Below, piece after piece: positions 24,953 to 36,920 of a DNA stretch of 64,000 nucleotides. The DNA is taken from NCBI GenBank assembly GCA_035578155.1, contig JAPWDM010000001.1, positions 90,905,024 through 90,969,023 on the forward strand, in the 5' to 3' direction. The position numbers were made by a program, and so were the translations under genes. The notes beneath the pieces were generated by a model that was not told where the DNA came from, made no database searches, and was given only the letters and a program-made list of their open reading frames with translations. How positions within the stretch are numbered: position 1 is the stretch's first letter; each line of letters begins with the position of its first letter. This DNA is from Brachynemurus nebulosus (taxonomy: Eukaryota; Arthropoda; Insecta; Neuroptera; Myrmeleontidae).

Positions 24953-25270
24953 GAATATTCTAGAACATTTCTCAAAATGTGTTATTTGGTGTCTTTTTTG
25001 GTAGCCAATTCAATGGCGACGTCTGTTTTTGAATATTTTTTCTAGTTGACGAATAGAATATTTCAGAACATTTGTCAAAATGTGTAATTTGACCTCTTTT
25101 TCAATGGACAATTAAATGGTACAATTGATTTTTCAATATCTTTGCTAGCTGACAAATAGAACATTCTAGAATTTTTGTTAAACTACACTGTTCTCATTTT
25201 TAATGACTAATTCAACGGTGAAGTCTGTTTTTTAATAACTCTGCTAGTTGACGATTAGAATATTCTAGTA
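24953..25270 (-). repeat. Heat-shock-element repeat array, inverted half
   Basis: Four units inverted relative to 24613-24836. The motifs are GAATATTCTAGAA at 24953-24965 (perfect), a degenerate copy at 25056-25068, GAACATTCTAGAA at 25159-25171 (perfect) and GAATATTCTAGTA at 25258-25270. The spacing is 103, 103 and 99 bp. Confidence 0.8.
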
Positions 25271-26681
25271 TTTTACGTTACTCATTTTGCATTTGCATTT
25301 TGCATATTACGTATACAGAATATGTGCATATATATCTGCAGTGGAATTTTAAAATTTTTAAAAGTTACGAGACCCTCAGACAATATTACCTACGGCCCAG
25401 ACTCTGGCTTGGTACATAAATTTTCACCAACACAAACAAACAACAATATATCTGTGAGAGGAGAACCCCACTAAATCGCTGACGTCACTACGTAAAATCG
25501 GAGTACGTACCATTGGATGGCCACTGTACCTTTCCAACAATTCTCTTTTCAATTTTTTTTTAAACTTTGGCAATATTGTACGATGCTATCATTATTTTCT
25601 AAAAAAGGAGATGTAACATTTCTTGTACATGTTGTACATTATATTTACATAAAATATATGTTTACATACATTTTTACATAAAATTAAAGCGATGTTTATT
25701 ATAAATTAATTATACTATTTTTAGACATTGTTCATTTTATCCTTATTTAAAATATGGCAATTGTAAATTGTTTTATAATAATGATATAATAAAGAATACC
25801 ATATTTCCGTTTAAAAAATAATTATAGCATCGTCAGTGTAATTGAGCATTGTACAATATTGAAAAAGTTAAAAAAAATTGAAAAGAGAAGAAGAATTTTG
25901 TTGGAAAAGCATAGATTCGAACATAGGACCTTTCCGTCTGTATATTAAAAAAAGTTACATACATGAGAGCAGACTCTAACCACACCACCAGCGGCCGTTG
26001 TTGCAGGCGTTACCAACTAACTGATATATATCAAACACGATATGTTATTGAAAAATTTTCGTGCGTTTAATTTCTAAACGAAGGCGCATTGGCCTAAATT
26101 ATTATTACTACAATACTCAGAGAAATATATTCTACAACCTATATTAATTTCCCCCAAATCCGTGATCCCCATGTTTGATACTCCCCTTGTGAGTAATTAA
26201 GGAAACAAGTAAAAAAATATAAAAAATTACAAAAAATTTTTTCCTTGTAATTACTTGATGTGGAAAAACAATTCCAAAACAAGGTGACGGCAAATACTCT
26301 CGAGAATATTAGACATATTTATTATCGTCCCAGTCCTCGTCATTAAGGATAATAACAAGGATTATATTCCACTCAATGTTATTTTTATAGGGTTTCAATT
26401 GAGTGACCACTTAAAAAAAATACAATAACTGTGTTCTAAGGCATTTTATTACCACACAAAGTTTCATCAATATTCAAGGGGTCCAACATGAAAAAAAAAT
26501 ATTTTTCATCACCAACTTCCCGAATAGCCCCTCCAGTGGGTTCGACCCTGGAATTATATACATCAATCGAAAGCACGCTAAAAATAAAGTCTTATGTCTA
26601 ATAAAGTGTTTTTTCTTATCTCCTATAGTTTTCGAGATAATCAAGAATAATTGAAAGAGGTTATATTTAGATATAGGTGAT

Positions 26682-27021
26682 GCCCCCGATAGAAAGTTCT
26701 AATATTAACTGTGTTGTTGTTTATGTGACACTATAAGTACCTCATATGTACAACTTTCCTAGAGCAAAACAATGCAGTTATGGAGATATAGTAGAAAATT
26801 GTTAAAAAATGTTTTGTAATGGGCTTTTTTAAGACGTAGAATATACCTAATACTCGGATTTTAATATTCTATATCTACATGTTAAAAAAGGCCACGACAA
26901 CACATTTTCTGATAATTTTCTATTGTATTTCCATAACGATTTTATTTTGCTCTAGGAAAGTTGTACATATGAGGTAACCACAATTCAATCAATGATTATT
27001 AAATCAATCCGCGTCGGGGGC
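26682..27021. mobile_element. MITE or foldback repeat
   Basis: 340 bp ending GCCCCCGA / TCGGGGGC. Inner inverted arms share TACCTCATATGTACAACTTT, CCTAGAGCAAAA and TAGAAAATT. The centre is AT-rich. The outer arms have diverged more than the inner ones. Confidence 0.7.
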
Positions 27022-27552
27022 CGAATTGTCTATACCAGCAGTTCCCATCCATTTTTCTTACACGTAACCCTTGAAGAGGTTTTTCGTTTATGAGTACCCC
27101 TTATCTCCTAAAATTGAATCTTTAAGTCCTTGTTACCAGTATTTTTGTTTATTGCAAATTTCTTCACAAATTTTTTGAGGTTATATGTAGCAGGTAATAT
27201 AGACGGCGTTATGTAATAATAGATTAAGCGCCAAAGCTCGGGGTTTAATAGGGGATGAAAATTTGTATGTAAATTCATTATTTTCGAAATTATAAAAAAT
27301 ATGTTACTATTAAGCACAGGAGATATGAAAATTGGCGTTTAAGCCTCTATTTATAAATAAAAGTCAGTTGTTTCTGGAAATTTATTCCCTAAGGAGTTGA
27401 AAAAGAAAATGAAAGTTCATATAGGAAGTTCGTCATTTTTGAAGTTAGAAACGTGGATATTGATTTAGGCTTTTGAAAAACATTAAAAGTGAGCAGAAAG
27501 TGAGTACATAATAAAAAGATGTGGATGGAAAATCCCATCGGGCATGCGGCTA

Positions 27553-27553
<1 letters not shown>
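27022..27553. other. AT-rich noncoding DNA
   Basis: Nothing firm. CCAGCAGTTCCCATCC near 27033 resembles a hAT end but has no partner nearby. Confidence 0.45.
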
Positions 27554-27638
<85 letters not shown>

Positions 27639-27650
27639 ATATTATATATA

Positions 27651-27720
<70 letters not shown>
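27554..27720. repeat. Two (TA)n microsatellites separated by a short spacer
   Basis: Tracts at 27554-27635 and 27642-27720 flank CCTATAT, with a GTG interruption near 27656. Open frames of 116 and 143 residues here are Tyr-Ile artefacts. Confidence 0.95.
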
Positions 27721-27721
<1 letters not shown>

Positions 27722-28224
27722 CCGTTTAGACCCGGACATATCAAATTATTTCACTATGACTGTGATTTGCACCAGCTGTAACTCCCACTATCCATACGTT
27801 ATATTCCCGCTAGAATTACGCGGTTTATGCCTCCTTTTGGTGTCATATCGTATGTTTACTTCAATAGAGAGGCATACTATACATTGGCCCCTCTCCCTTT
27901 GCAGAAAATGTTTTGAAGTCTTTGACAGGTTCAGACATAAAACGATATAAAACACTGTGTAACCCCGACGGGAGAAGTTAGTTTGCATGTTATTACGTTA
28001 TTTAAGTACGTGTCCGGATCAAGACCGATTTAGGGTGTAGACCCGGACACTTATTAATTATTTTTTATATTCTTTATTTTTACTTATAATGAGACAAATG
28101 GGTCAGGGATATAAGAAATAATATACACTCTTTCTAATGGTAATACTTTTATGGTGATATCTTCGAAGGAAACATGATAAACCTAAAATTAACCTAAAAA
28201 TAGCAAAGAAATTTTATGGTATAT
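27721..28224. other. Noncoding DNA between microsatellite and foldback
   Basis: The phrase AGACCCGGACA occurs at about 27728 and 28039 in direct orientation. It may mark an unidentified repeat. No gene was seen. Confidence 0.4.
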
Positions 28225-28682
28225 TGTTTTAACTTTATTTGACAAAAATTAAAAAAAAATCTATTGTAGACCAAGTTATCGCCATGTTTTATTGTACCCC
28301 ATTGCACAAGTCGTGTTTTGCGGTGACCATCACAGTAGTTTACTGGATCATCTAAAATCAGTCAAACGAAAAAGAAATTGTTAGTTTAATAGTCAATTTA
28401 GTGCCCGATCGAAGCTTTTTATTTTCTTGTGAAAAATTTTCAAGGAAAAATTCAATAGTTTATTGTTTATAAAAATACAAATTTTGATTTAAAAAAAATC
28501 CTTCGATCGGGCACAAGATTAACTATTAAACTAATGATTTTTTTTTCTTGTTTGATTTTAGATGAACCAACAAATGTTGTTCTGGTCACCGCAAAAAACG
28601 ACGGGGTCCAACAAGTATGGCGATAACGTGATTTAGAATAAATATTTTTTTCCTTTAATATTTGTAAAATAAAGTTAAAACA
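28225..28682. mobile_element. Foldback element
   Basis: 458 bp made of two inverted arms of over 150 bp. The arms share TGTTTTAACTTTATTT, GTTATCGCCAT, TTTGCGGTGACCA, TAGTTTAATAGT and GTGCCCGATCGAAG, with an AT-rich loop near 28430-28490. No target duplication was found. Confidence 0.8.
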
Positions 28683-28849
28683 TAATATAATACATAATAT
28701 AATAAGCCTGTATTATTTGTTGTATAAAATAATTTAAACTATCAAAAAAAAAAAAAAATTTAAAATACTCAAAAATACTCAATTTTTTCATATTGCTGAC
28801 CACCCATAAAAAAATAAACTGTTAAAATCGTCGCCATTGTTTAAAAAAT

Positions 28850-29274
28850 TTAACTCTTTGCACTCAAGCAAAAAAAAAGTGAGTTGTAAATAGGCTGGTA
28901 AGACATGTAGCACATGACAACGACCGACGTTCTTTTTTTGACGTTCTAACCTTATTTCCCCAAAGTTGAATACAAAATGCGCTAAATACGTCCTCAATGC
29001 TGTTTTTATTAGTTTTTAATTTTAAAAAGATAATTCAACGTGATTTTGTATTATTTTATTTACAATTTTTCTAATAAATGAATGTGTTTGCAGTTATTAA
29101 ATAAAATATTCATGTAATGTGAAATATGAGCAGTCATTACAGTTAAACATTCAGTGTGTCATGTGGTACCTACATGTCTTGTGATCCAACAGACAAAACA
29201 CCTTTAAATATGGTAGAGTTAATGGACAAACCACCTTGTCATGCTGTACATGTCGTATAAGCGCAAAGGGTTAA
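28850..29274. mobile_element. piggyBac-like MITE
   Basis: 425 bp bounded by TTAA on both sides. The left end TTAACTCTTTGCACTC and the right end GCGCAAAGGGTTAA are inverted, and GACATGTAGCACATGACAA near the left end has an inverted counterpart near the right end. The 69-residue open frame inside shows no transposase features. Confidence 0.8.
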
Positions 29275-29534
29275 ATGTTGACTAATTCTTCGTTCAACGA
29301 CTAGACAATAAAGTAACGACATTTTTTTTTGAAATTCTGACTTCGGATGAACCGTTCTCGAGTTATCATGTCTACCGCAAGTGATGCCCAAAAAATGTGT
29401 TCTTGGAATACAGTTGTAAAAAAATTTAACAAGTATACCAGAACATGTACTAATCGATGTTGCTAACAGTTTTTAAATAAATTTTTATTTGATTGTTGAA
29501 AAAAAAAATCGAAAAAATGTCATTTCGCCCGCTA

Positions 29535-29538
<4 letters not shown>

Positions 29539-29631
<93 letters not shown>
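29539..29631. repeat. (TA)n microsatellite
   Basis: About 92 bp, uninterrupted. Confidence 0.95.
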
Positions 29632-30430
29632 CCCCTTATTTGCTATTCATTTTAAGCTATTATTGATAACATAAGCGTTAAGTAGTGAAACTGCCACTAA
29701 CAGTATTTTCTTTTATGAATATGGAGACTTGTAATTTATCAAAATTATGTTTTACTCCATTTGAAGACATCAATCAAAATATTACGTAACGTGACGGATA
29801 ATTACGTAGTAAGTAAATATAGCTAGTTACACAGTTAGGTATGTTATTACAAATATACAGAAAAAGAAAAACAATACAATAATGAATCTAATAATTCTAT
29901 TTTTTTATATTCTTTAACTATGAGAAAATGCAAAAATTTTTGATCACTAAAGTAGATCGTCTTTTTCCTCTCTTCATTATAGAAATAAATCCATTTACAT
30001 AACAAGTATCAAATAACAAAAACACAAGTATGAAGAAGAATTGTATAAAGTGAACAAAGGGAAATTTCGTAAGATAAAAAACTACTAATAAATCCTACTG
30101 TTTATTATTATTTTACTACGATTGAAATTACGTAGAGATTGTATCTTATTCTCTTGTATATATTTGTACTGAGGAATATAGGTAGTATCATTTTCCAACC
30201 AGAAATGTCTAAACCTATTTTTCTGAAAATAATTTTCTAATCATCGTAACCACCTAAACAATTACTTATCAACATGAGCTCTTTTACCAATCTGAATATT
30301 AAGTAACATTTTACTACTGTAACTGTTATGAATATTAAAGTCAATTATAAAACCCTCCAGCATTCTAATTGGAGAAAATTTATTTCACATCTGATTTAAA
30401 CACCATTTTAAATATCATGATCGACTCATA
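29632..30430. other. AT-rich noncoding DNA
   Basis: Nothing recognised on either strand. Confidence 0.55.
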
Positions 30431-31730
30431 TTTTTTAATCGAAATTTTCACAGAAAAAATTAGACTATATGTATACAGTCTATACGATAAGAACGGGACG
30501 AGGCGAGAGTAGGGGCGCTATCCGTTTTCGGATCCGTAGAACATACTTCTGGAGAAAAAAATAAAAATATAAAAGTGGGGTAAATTTTGGATTTGACCAA
30601 ACCTCTAAGGGGGTGGTGAGGGGGGGGGCAACAAAACAATAAAACGTTTCCAAACTGGTTGGAAATAATGTTCAGGTCAATTATCTACAACATATCCAAA
30701 ACTCAGCTTACTAGTGTGATTTGGAGGGAGTAGAGGGGGGAAAAAGTGTTTTGCTAGATCTAACACGCCCACAGCACCCCACAATTAACGTAGAGGGTTG
30801 AAATTTTGTATGTTGATAGAGTTCGTACCTAGAGTGTGCTTTTTGGAGGTTTTAATATTTTATCGCCACATCCACCATTTTTAAGCTACAATCTCATGCT
30901 TTTTCAACGTTTTCGAAGTTTGTAACACGCGTATAAGTCATCCAAATAAACATAGAGGGCTGAAATGTTGTGTATAGGTTAAGTTAATAGCCAGCCACTG
31001 GTTTTTGTAGGTTTCAACTTTTAACCCTTACCTGCACGGCAATATTTCCATGATTTTTTTTCTTTTCTTCTAACACGCCTAGAAACTCTCTGAGTAAACC
31101 TAGAGAGCTGAAATTTTGTATATGTATTGAATTAGTATCCAGTCAGTGCCTTTTAGGGATTCCACATTACCTTGCCCCCCAATTCTCCCATTTTTACATC
31201 GGAATTCAATGGTATTGTTATATTTGTTTAAAATGATTATTTTCATACTAATACCAGTTGGCATAGTAAATTTAGAAAAAAGTGAACTAACTGTTATAAT
31301 TAAATGTAATAAATATTGTAATTTAAAAAAAAAAAATATTATTTAAGTCAGTTATAAATTTTGGAATTTTTGGAAAGAAAAAATATCTTCATAAAGGCCT
31401 TCCAGTTTACTATTAAATGTCCTTTTGTAATATTTAAAGATAAAACACAAAGGTTATTGGCGGATTAGCATGGGTAGGAATGCTCTCGTAGGAATCCGCT
31501 AACTGCTATCGACATAAAATTGAAATTTACTGAGATTCAGCCCGTAAAAACTTAAACCGTTTTTTTAAAGCTCCGATCAACCGGACACCTACTTATTATC
31601 AGTTTTAGAAACACCAAAATGACTATCCGCCTGTGTCCTTTCAACCACATTTATATATCTTGAAAATACCGAAAATATAGCGAAAAATTCGACTTCCGTA
31701 ATGGGTTCCCGCTGCTCACGTTGTTTTTTT
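30431..31730 (-). repeat. Family A repeat, copy A5
   Basis: Reverse-oriented copy with both ends present (CTGCTCACG head on the right, TTTTTTAATCGAAATTTTC tail on the left) but only about 1.3 kb long. Part of the module region is missing and there is no (TA)n tract. A long G-run lies near 30620. Confidence 0.85.
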
Positions 31731-32266
31731 CTATTTGCCTAAAATTTAATATTTTTCAATATGATGCAATTAAAAAAATATTTTATATATGACTGGATAA
31801 TATAGTAATCTATTTTATTACACTGTCAAAGATGTAAAAAGTAGTACTTTATGGCACTAGAGTTCCGTAATGAAATGCAAAAATCATTAGTGGCATAAAG
31901 AATAGTTTACTTGATAAATTTTAATTTCAATTTTACAATAAATAGAAAACACGCTAAATTTATTTGGATACCATATTTACAAATTTATAAATAATTAATA
32001 TTAATTACAGAATTAGTATTATTATTATTACTAATATTTATTTTAGGTAACTTTTTCTCCCTTCTTCTTTAAATATTAAGAATTTTTATTGAAGCATTTT
32101 CACATGGTAAAAAAAATACATAAATACAATCAACACATGCTTTTTAACACATAATAAATGTTTCTATGTCAACTATTGAATATACTCGTATGTATGTACA
32201 TTTTTTATCTAGACTAGGAGTCGAACATAAAGCTTTGTATGCAATTTGTGTGTAATTAGTAGACTT
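31731..32266. other. AT-rich noncoding DNA
   Basis: No feature seen apart from short ATT-rich runs. Confidence 0.5.
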
Positions 32267-32957
32267 GGGAGAACAGTGGTCCCGAACAGAATCGCCATAT
32301 AAAATATTTTGAATTGGGGGGCTATAAATTTTATTAGAAGGCTGAGGATTTTCCCCTGGATTTGATGACTAGCCTAAGGAAGCTTTAAAGAACAAATCAG
32401 TAAAAATCAAAAATTACCCATTTTTCATAATTTAATATATAATTTTAATTTTAAAAATAATTTAAAAAAATTAATGTTGAATAAATAAGTGGTCGACTGT
32501 AACAGAAATTAATTTAAACGAATTCAAAACATTTATATTGTAAACAATATCTCTATTTCCTTTGTGATTATTTAAATAATATGTACATGTCACTTTCATT
32601 ATACCTGCTTTAATGTAAACAAAATTGATTGTATTAGTAGATTGTATCACTCTACTAGGTCGCTCACAAGATTGAACATGGTTTTGTTTTTGCAATAGAA
32701 AAATATAAAGATATGTATGTACATATAACACGCCTGTACATATAACAAGTAAAATGATTCATAATATTGGCAATTAAAAAACACAAACAGACACAAAATA
32801 ACATTAACGATGTGGTATTAATAGTAAAACGTCGTAAAACTGATTTTTAAAAAGATTGATAATATTTTTACGTTTTATGACGGCCCTCCAGTTCTATTCG
32901 TAGGCCCCCAGTACAAAATATTTTATATGACGACTCTGTTAGGGACCTTTTCTTCCC
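32267..32957. mobile_element. MITE with GGTCCC-type inverted ends
   Basis: About 690 bp. The left end has GGTCCCGAACAGAATCG and CATATAAAATATTTTG. The right end returns CAAAATATTTTATATG and CGACTCTGTTAGGGACC. The GGGGG runs beside the arms are also mirrored (TTGGGGGG, CCCCCAG). No target duplication or coding frame was found. Confidence 0.7.
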
Positions 32958-33547
32958 ATCTCTGGTAATTAGACTTTATGAATTCAACTTTTTCTAAACG
33001 CGGTTCGTACATAAAGTTCTGCATTACCTATGTGCTTGTTACATAAATAACTGTTTTTACAGCTACTTAAATGTAAAGTGGCTAGTGAAAATCGTATGCG
33101 CACTGAGTAAATTGCCATTTAGTATATATAATTGTATTTTTATAATTGGCTTGATACTTTATTGTTTCTATTTAAAACTAATTGTTTCTTTTATCAGCAC
33201 ATGTCACCGGCTAGCTGTAGTTATAGTGTGTTAAAAATAAATAATTTTCTAAAAGGTTGAACACTTTTTTCTTTCTCAAATTAGCACATTTGGTTTTTTA
33301 AGGAGCTACAATAAATTTTTTATTAGTTGTACGTTTGTGAAATAAAAACTTTTAATATTTAAAGTCCAAAGAAATTTCCTGTCAGTCAAGCTTTTGCATC
33401 AGTTAACTTTTTCTGACTTTTCTTACTGCTTAATCTTAGCTAAAGTTTTTGATAAAATACGTAAAATTTACATATAGGTATCTATAAAAAAAATTTGTAA
33501 TAGAGATAGAGTTGTGAAATAAAAAGTGTTGTACTGCTAATTACTCA

Positions 33548-33833
33548 AGCTGTCTATTTTTTACCCTTCCAATCATGTACTTGCAGTATCCCATTAGTTA
33601 GAGCTCTGTCTTTTATTTACCCTACACTGTCTTTTTTTTATCCCATTTGGCGAATAAAAAAAAGACAAAGCTTTTATTTTTTTATAGATTTATGTTATTA
33701 GCTTGAGTGAAAAAACATGCAAAATCTCAAAATACAAACAATTTAACATGATACAGTATTTTTTTTGTTTAAAAATTCAAATATTTTCTACATGAAAAAT
33801 GAAAAGATTTGATTTTGTCTTTTTTTTACCCCG
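33548..33833 (+). repeat. Recurring GTC-T-run-ACCC motif with hairpin
   Basis: The phrase GTCTTTTTTTTACCC or a near match occurs four times (about 33551, 33608, 33629, 33817). At 33629-33666 it forms a hairpin with AATAAAAAAAAGAC. Origin unknown. Confidence 0.4.
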
Positions 33834-34285
33834 CCCTACTCTACTATGTATAAATGTACTAGATAACAGTATCTACCAATTTAATTTTTTTTTTTTTAAA
33901 TTAATATATTTCTTGCTGACCATGTTTGTGAAATAATAACTTTAATTAAAGTAACAGAATTGTAAGTGCCATAGTAATAAAATTAATAACCGTTCTGATA
34001 TTATTAACGAATGTGTCTTAGCATGTAACTGAAGAAATGTTTTGCATGTGTAAAATAAATATATACTATTTATCTTACATGTATTTACAGAAATTCCTAT
34101 TAAATCTCTCATTTATAATACCTACGTGTTGTTTCGTTTTGTTTATGTTATGCCACGAAGACATTGACCTAATGTTTTATGCTCTATTTATTTTGTTATT
34201 AACACGAAAATTTAAAAAAAATTCTCCTAAAAATTATCACGTAAAAAAGAATTTTTTTAAAATCATTCAAATTGCTTGTATGCTT
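33834..34285. other. AT-rich noncoding DNA
   Basis: A 104-residue open frame (34037-34351) overlaps the start of family A copy A6 and is judged non-genuine. Confidence 0.5.
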
Positions 34286-35738
34286 AAAAACGCCGTGAGC
34301 AGCGGAGCTCCATCACGGAAGTCGAATTTTTCCTTTCATCTTCGGTATTGAGTGTCTACAAGCGAAATATAATTGAAAGTCCACAAGCGATTTGTAATTT
34401 TGGTGGTTTCAAAACTGATGATGAGTGTCCGGTTGATCGGGGCTTTAAAAAAAGGTTTTAAGTTTTTAAGGGCTGAATCTCAGTAAATTTCAATTTTGTG
34501 CCGATAGCAGTTAACAGGGAAAAAGCCAACACAATTCGTACGAGGGCATTAAAAAAAGGAACTTAAATAGTAAACTGGAAGGCTTTTATGAAGATATTTT
34601 TTCTTTCCAAAAAAATCCAAAATTTCTATTTTATAAATAATAAAAATCCAAAATTCCTAATTTATAAATAAACAGTGACTTTAATAACATTTTCAAATTA
34701 CTTAATATGTATGTATTTCAGTTGTTAAAAAATTGTATTCACTTTTTTTTAAATTTTTTAAAATTACTATTCGCCTACTTGTATTTAGAATAAAAGTAAT
34801 GCATTTAAAACACATTTAACAATAGCATTCAATTCTGATGTAAAAATGGAAGAAGTGGGGGGAAAAGTAATGTGGACTCCCTAAAAGGTACTAGCTGGAT
34901 ACTAACTGAATACACGTACAAAATTTCAGCCCTCTAGGTTTCTTTAGAGAGTCTCTAGACGTGTTAGAAAACAAGCAAAAAAATTAAGGAAAATTGGCGT
35001 AAAAATCGTGGGGGTAAGGGTTAAAAGTTGAAACCCCCAAAAAACAGTGTCTGGCTATTAGCTTAACCTGTACACAAAATTTCAGCCCTCTAGGTTTATT
35101 TGGAGAGATTTTGACCCGAACGAAACTGTTAAAAAACATGAAAAATCATCTTCTTTTGGGTATAAAAATGGTGGCGGTAGGGTTTGAAAGTCGAGACTCC
35201 CAAAAGGCACCCCCTTGATACTAACTCAATCCGAATACAAAATTTCAGCCCTCTAGGTTTATTTGGGTGACCTGTGCGAGTGGTACAAACTTCGAAAACG
35301 TCGAAAATGCATGAAATTGTAACTTAAAAATGAGGGGGGTGGGGGGTAAAATATTAAAACCTCCAAAAAGCACAACCTAGGTACGAACTTTATCAACACA
35401 CCAAATTTCAACCCTCTACGTTAATTCTGGGGGGCTGGGGGCCTGTTAGATCCAGCGAAAATCGTTTTTCCCCCCTCTACTCCCACCAAATCATCCTAGG
35501 AAGCTGAATTTGGGATATGTTGTAGATAATTGACCGAAACATTATTTCCAACCGGTTTGGAAAAGTTTTATTGCTTTTCCGCCCGCCACCACCCCCTTAA
35601 AAGTTGGGTCGGATCAAAAATTTGCCCAAAATTTGACCCCACTTTGATAGTATGAGGTGCCTCGAAAATGAGCCCCATTTACCAAATTTCATCTCTTAAC
35701 TTCCATAGGGGGGCCCTACACAAATTAAAAGGTGGCGG

Positions 35739-35810
<72 letters not shown>

Positions 35811-35939
35811 CATTTTTTTTTCTACATATTCGTGTTCTACGGGTCCGAAAACGGATAGCGCCCCTACTCTCGCCTCTCACCGTTCTTGTCGTATAGACTG
35901 TATAAGTCTAATTTTTTCAAGGAAAAATTCGACTAAAAA
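34286..35939 (+). repeat. Family A repeat, copy A6 (full length, best reference)
   Basis: 1,654 bp. Head AAAAACGCCGTGAGCAGCGG, then GTCGAATTTTTCC. Four internal modules begin TAAAAATSG-like at 34841, 35000, 35163 and 35325 (periods 159, 163 and 162 bp). Each module carries a G-run, a CTCCAAAAGGCAC-type block and a CAAATTTCAGCCCTCTAGG-type block. A (TA)n tract is at 35741-35806. The tail is GGGTCCGAAAACGGATAGCG and a terminal hairpin whose arms end GGAAAAATTCGACT, then AAAAA. No open frame spans it. Confidence 0.9.
35741..35806. repeat. (TA)n microsatellite inside family A copy A6
   Basis: 66 bp at the position shared with copies A2 and A7. Confidence 0.95.
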
Positions 35940-36404
35940 GGCAGGCTATGAAATAATTTTAAGAGAATTTAATGACAAGTTTTTTTTTTGAACAGTTTAG
36001 ATGTCCGCATTATAAGTCACCTAAAAAGAAAAATAACGTAAGGGCAATCGAGCAGTTTAAATGCAAAGTGAGTAATGTGAACGAATTGCGAGCTAATAAA
36101 GGAGCAGTGAGTTGAGAATACTAGTAAATATAAACAGAAATCCGTTAACATGTATAGCCGCAGATAAAACCAAATCGAAAGAGTATCATCGTCCAATAAA
36201 ATAGAATACAGTGATTTCACCAGTTACACGCATATTTCGTATTAACCGCAAATTTGAAATGGTAACCACTAAAATATACGCTTACTTGAGTGAAAAATTC
36301 ACATGTTAGTGAAATATGTTTTTTTTTGTAATTGGATTTTATTTAACATGATATACATACATATAAGCACATAATAATATAAGCTTAGAAAATAAATTCA
36401 AAAA

Positions 36405-36801
36405 TTAACACTTTACAGTCCGCATTCACAGCATTTGTGAATATAGCCAAAACAAACGTAGAAATCGATCACGACCAGTGACCGATGACACATGTGTGTA
36501 ACATTACCGCAAACAGGTACTGACTTACAACAAACCCGCTCTCTCTGTATTGATTTTTGTAAACATTTATAGAAGAATAACATAACACATTTATAGACGA
36601 ACAACAGTTTTCTTAATATTTTTTTATCATTATGAGCGTGTTTGTCTGTTATCATTTTTATTAAAAATGTGTATGTTTACACATGTTGAATCATTTCCTA
36701 AATTTATTAATATAATTTTTTTTAAATTCTTTAAAAATATTGCCGGCTCCTGAGGAAGCTTGCTATGAAAGTGCGCGGACCGTACAGACGTATAGTGTTA
36801 A
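36405..36801. mobile_element. piggyBac-like MITE
   Basis: 397 bp from TTAACACTTTACAGTCCGC to GTATAGTGTTAA, with TTAA at both ends. It lies 119 bp from a related element with the same terminal 14 bases. The interior is noncoding. Confidence 0.7.
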
Positions 36802-36920
36802 TAATATATGTATATTCGATTCCACTTTTCCTATATAAAAATTGTGTCGTGTTCGTGTGTATCTGTATAGCGTCAAATTCAAGCTATTAGCGACACACTA
36901 TTTAAATTATTTAAAAATAA

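Larger units (their letters stand above)
24029..26189. mobile_element. 2.16-kb element with about 280-bp terminal inverted repeats and heat-shock-element array
   Basis: The left end CAAGGGGAATATCAAACATG and the right end CATGTTTGATACTCCCCTTG are inverted copies, and the similarity runs inward for about 280 bp. The flanks are TGA on both sides (24026-24028 and 26190-26192), and removing the element rejoins the family B sequence. The terminal repeats contain a tRNA-like segment. The centre holds seven units of about 103 bp, three forward then four inverted, each with a TTC/GAA array. No transposase is encoded. The 3-bp duplication is seen in several superfamilies (PIF/Harbinger, CMC), so I leave it unassigned. 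Confidence 0.85.
23950..26510 (+). mobile_element. Family B MITE, copy split by a 2.16-kb element
   Basis: The left part (ATAGCTATATTACCGGTATGG, GGCGGCCAAAACTGA) and the right part (AAGGATAATAACAAGG, TGTTATTTTTATAGGGTTTC, CCACACAAAGTTTCATC) match the intact copy at 11289 in order. The two parts are separated by the element at 24029-26189. The outer terminal repeat on the left is only partly kept and the right one was not found. Confidence 0.75.

Noticed and set aside
24540..25270. CRISPR-like array
   Set aside because: The repeat units are about 103 bp, diverged and half inverted, in a eukaryotic transposon, without repeat-spacer structure.
27389..27950. Open frames of 116 and 143 residues
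   Set aside because: They consist of Tyr-Ile repeats from (TA)n read in frame. All similar frames at other TA tracts were dropped for the same reason.
34037..34351. 104-residue open frame, plus strand
   Set aside because: Its C-terminal part is the head of family A copy A6, and the rest is low-complexity hydrophobic sequence from AT-rich DNA.
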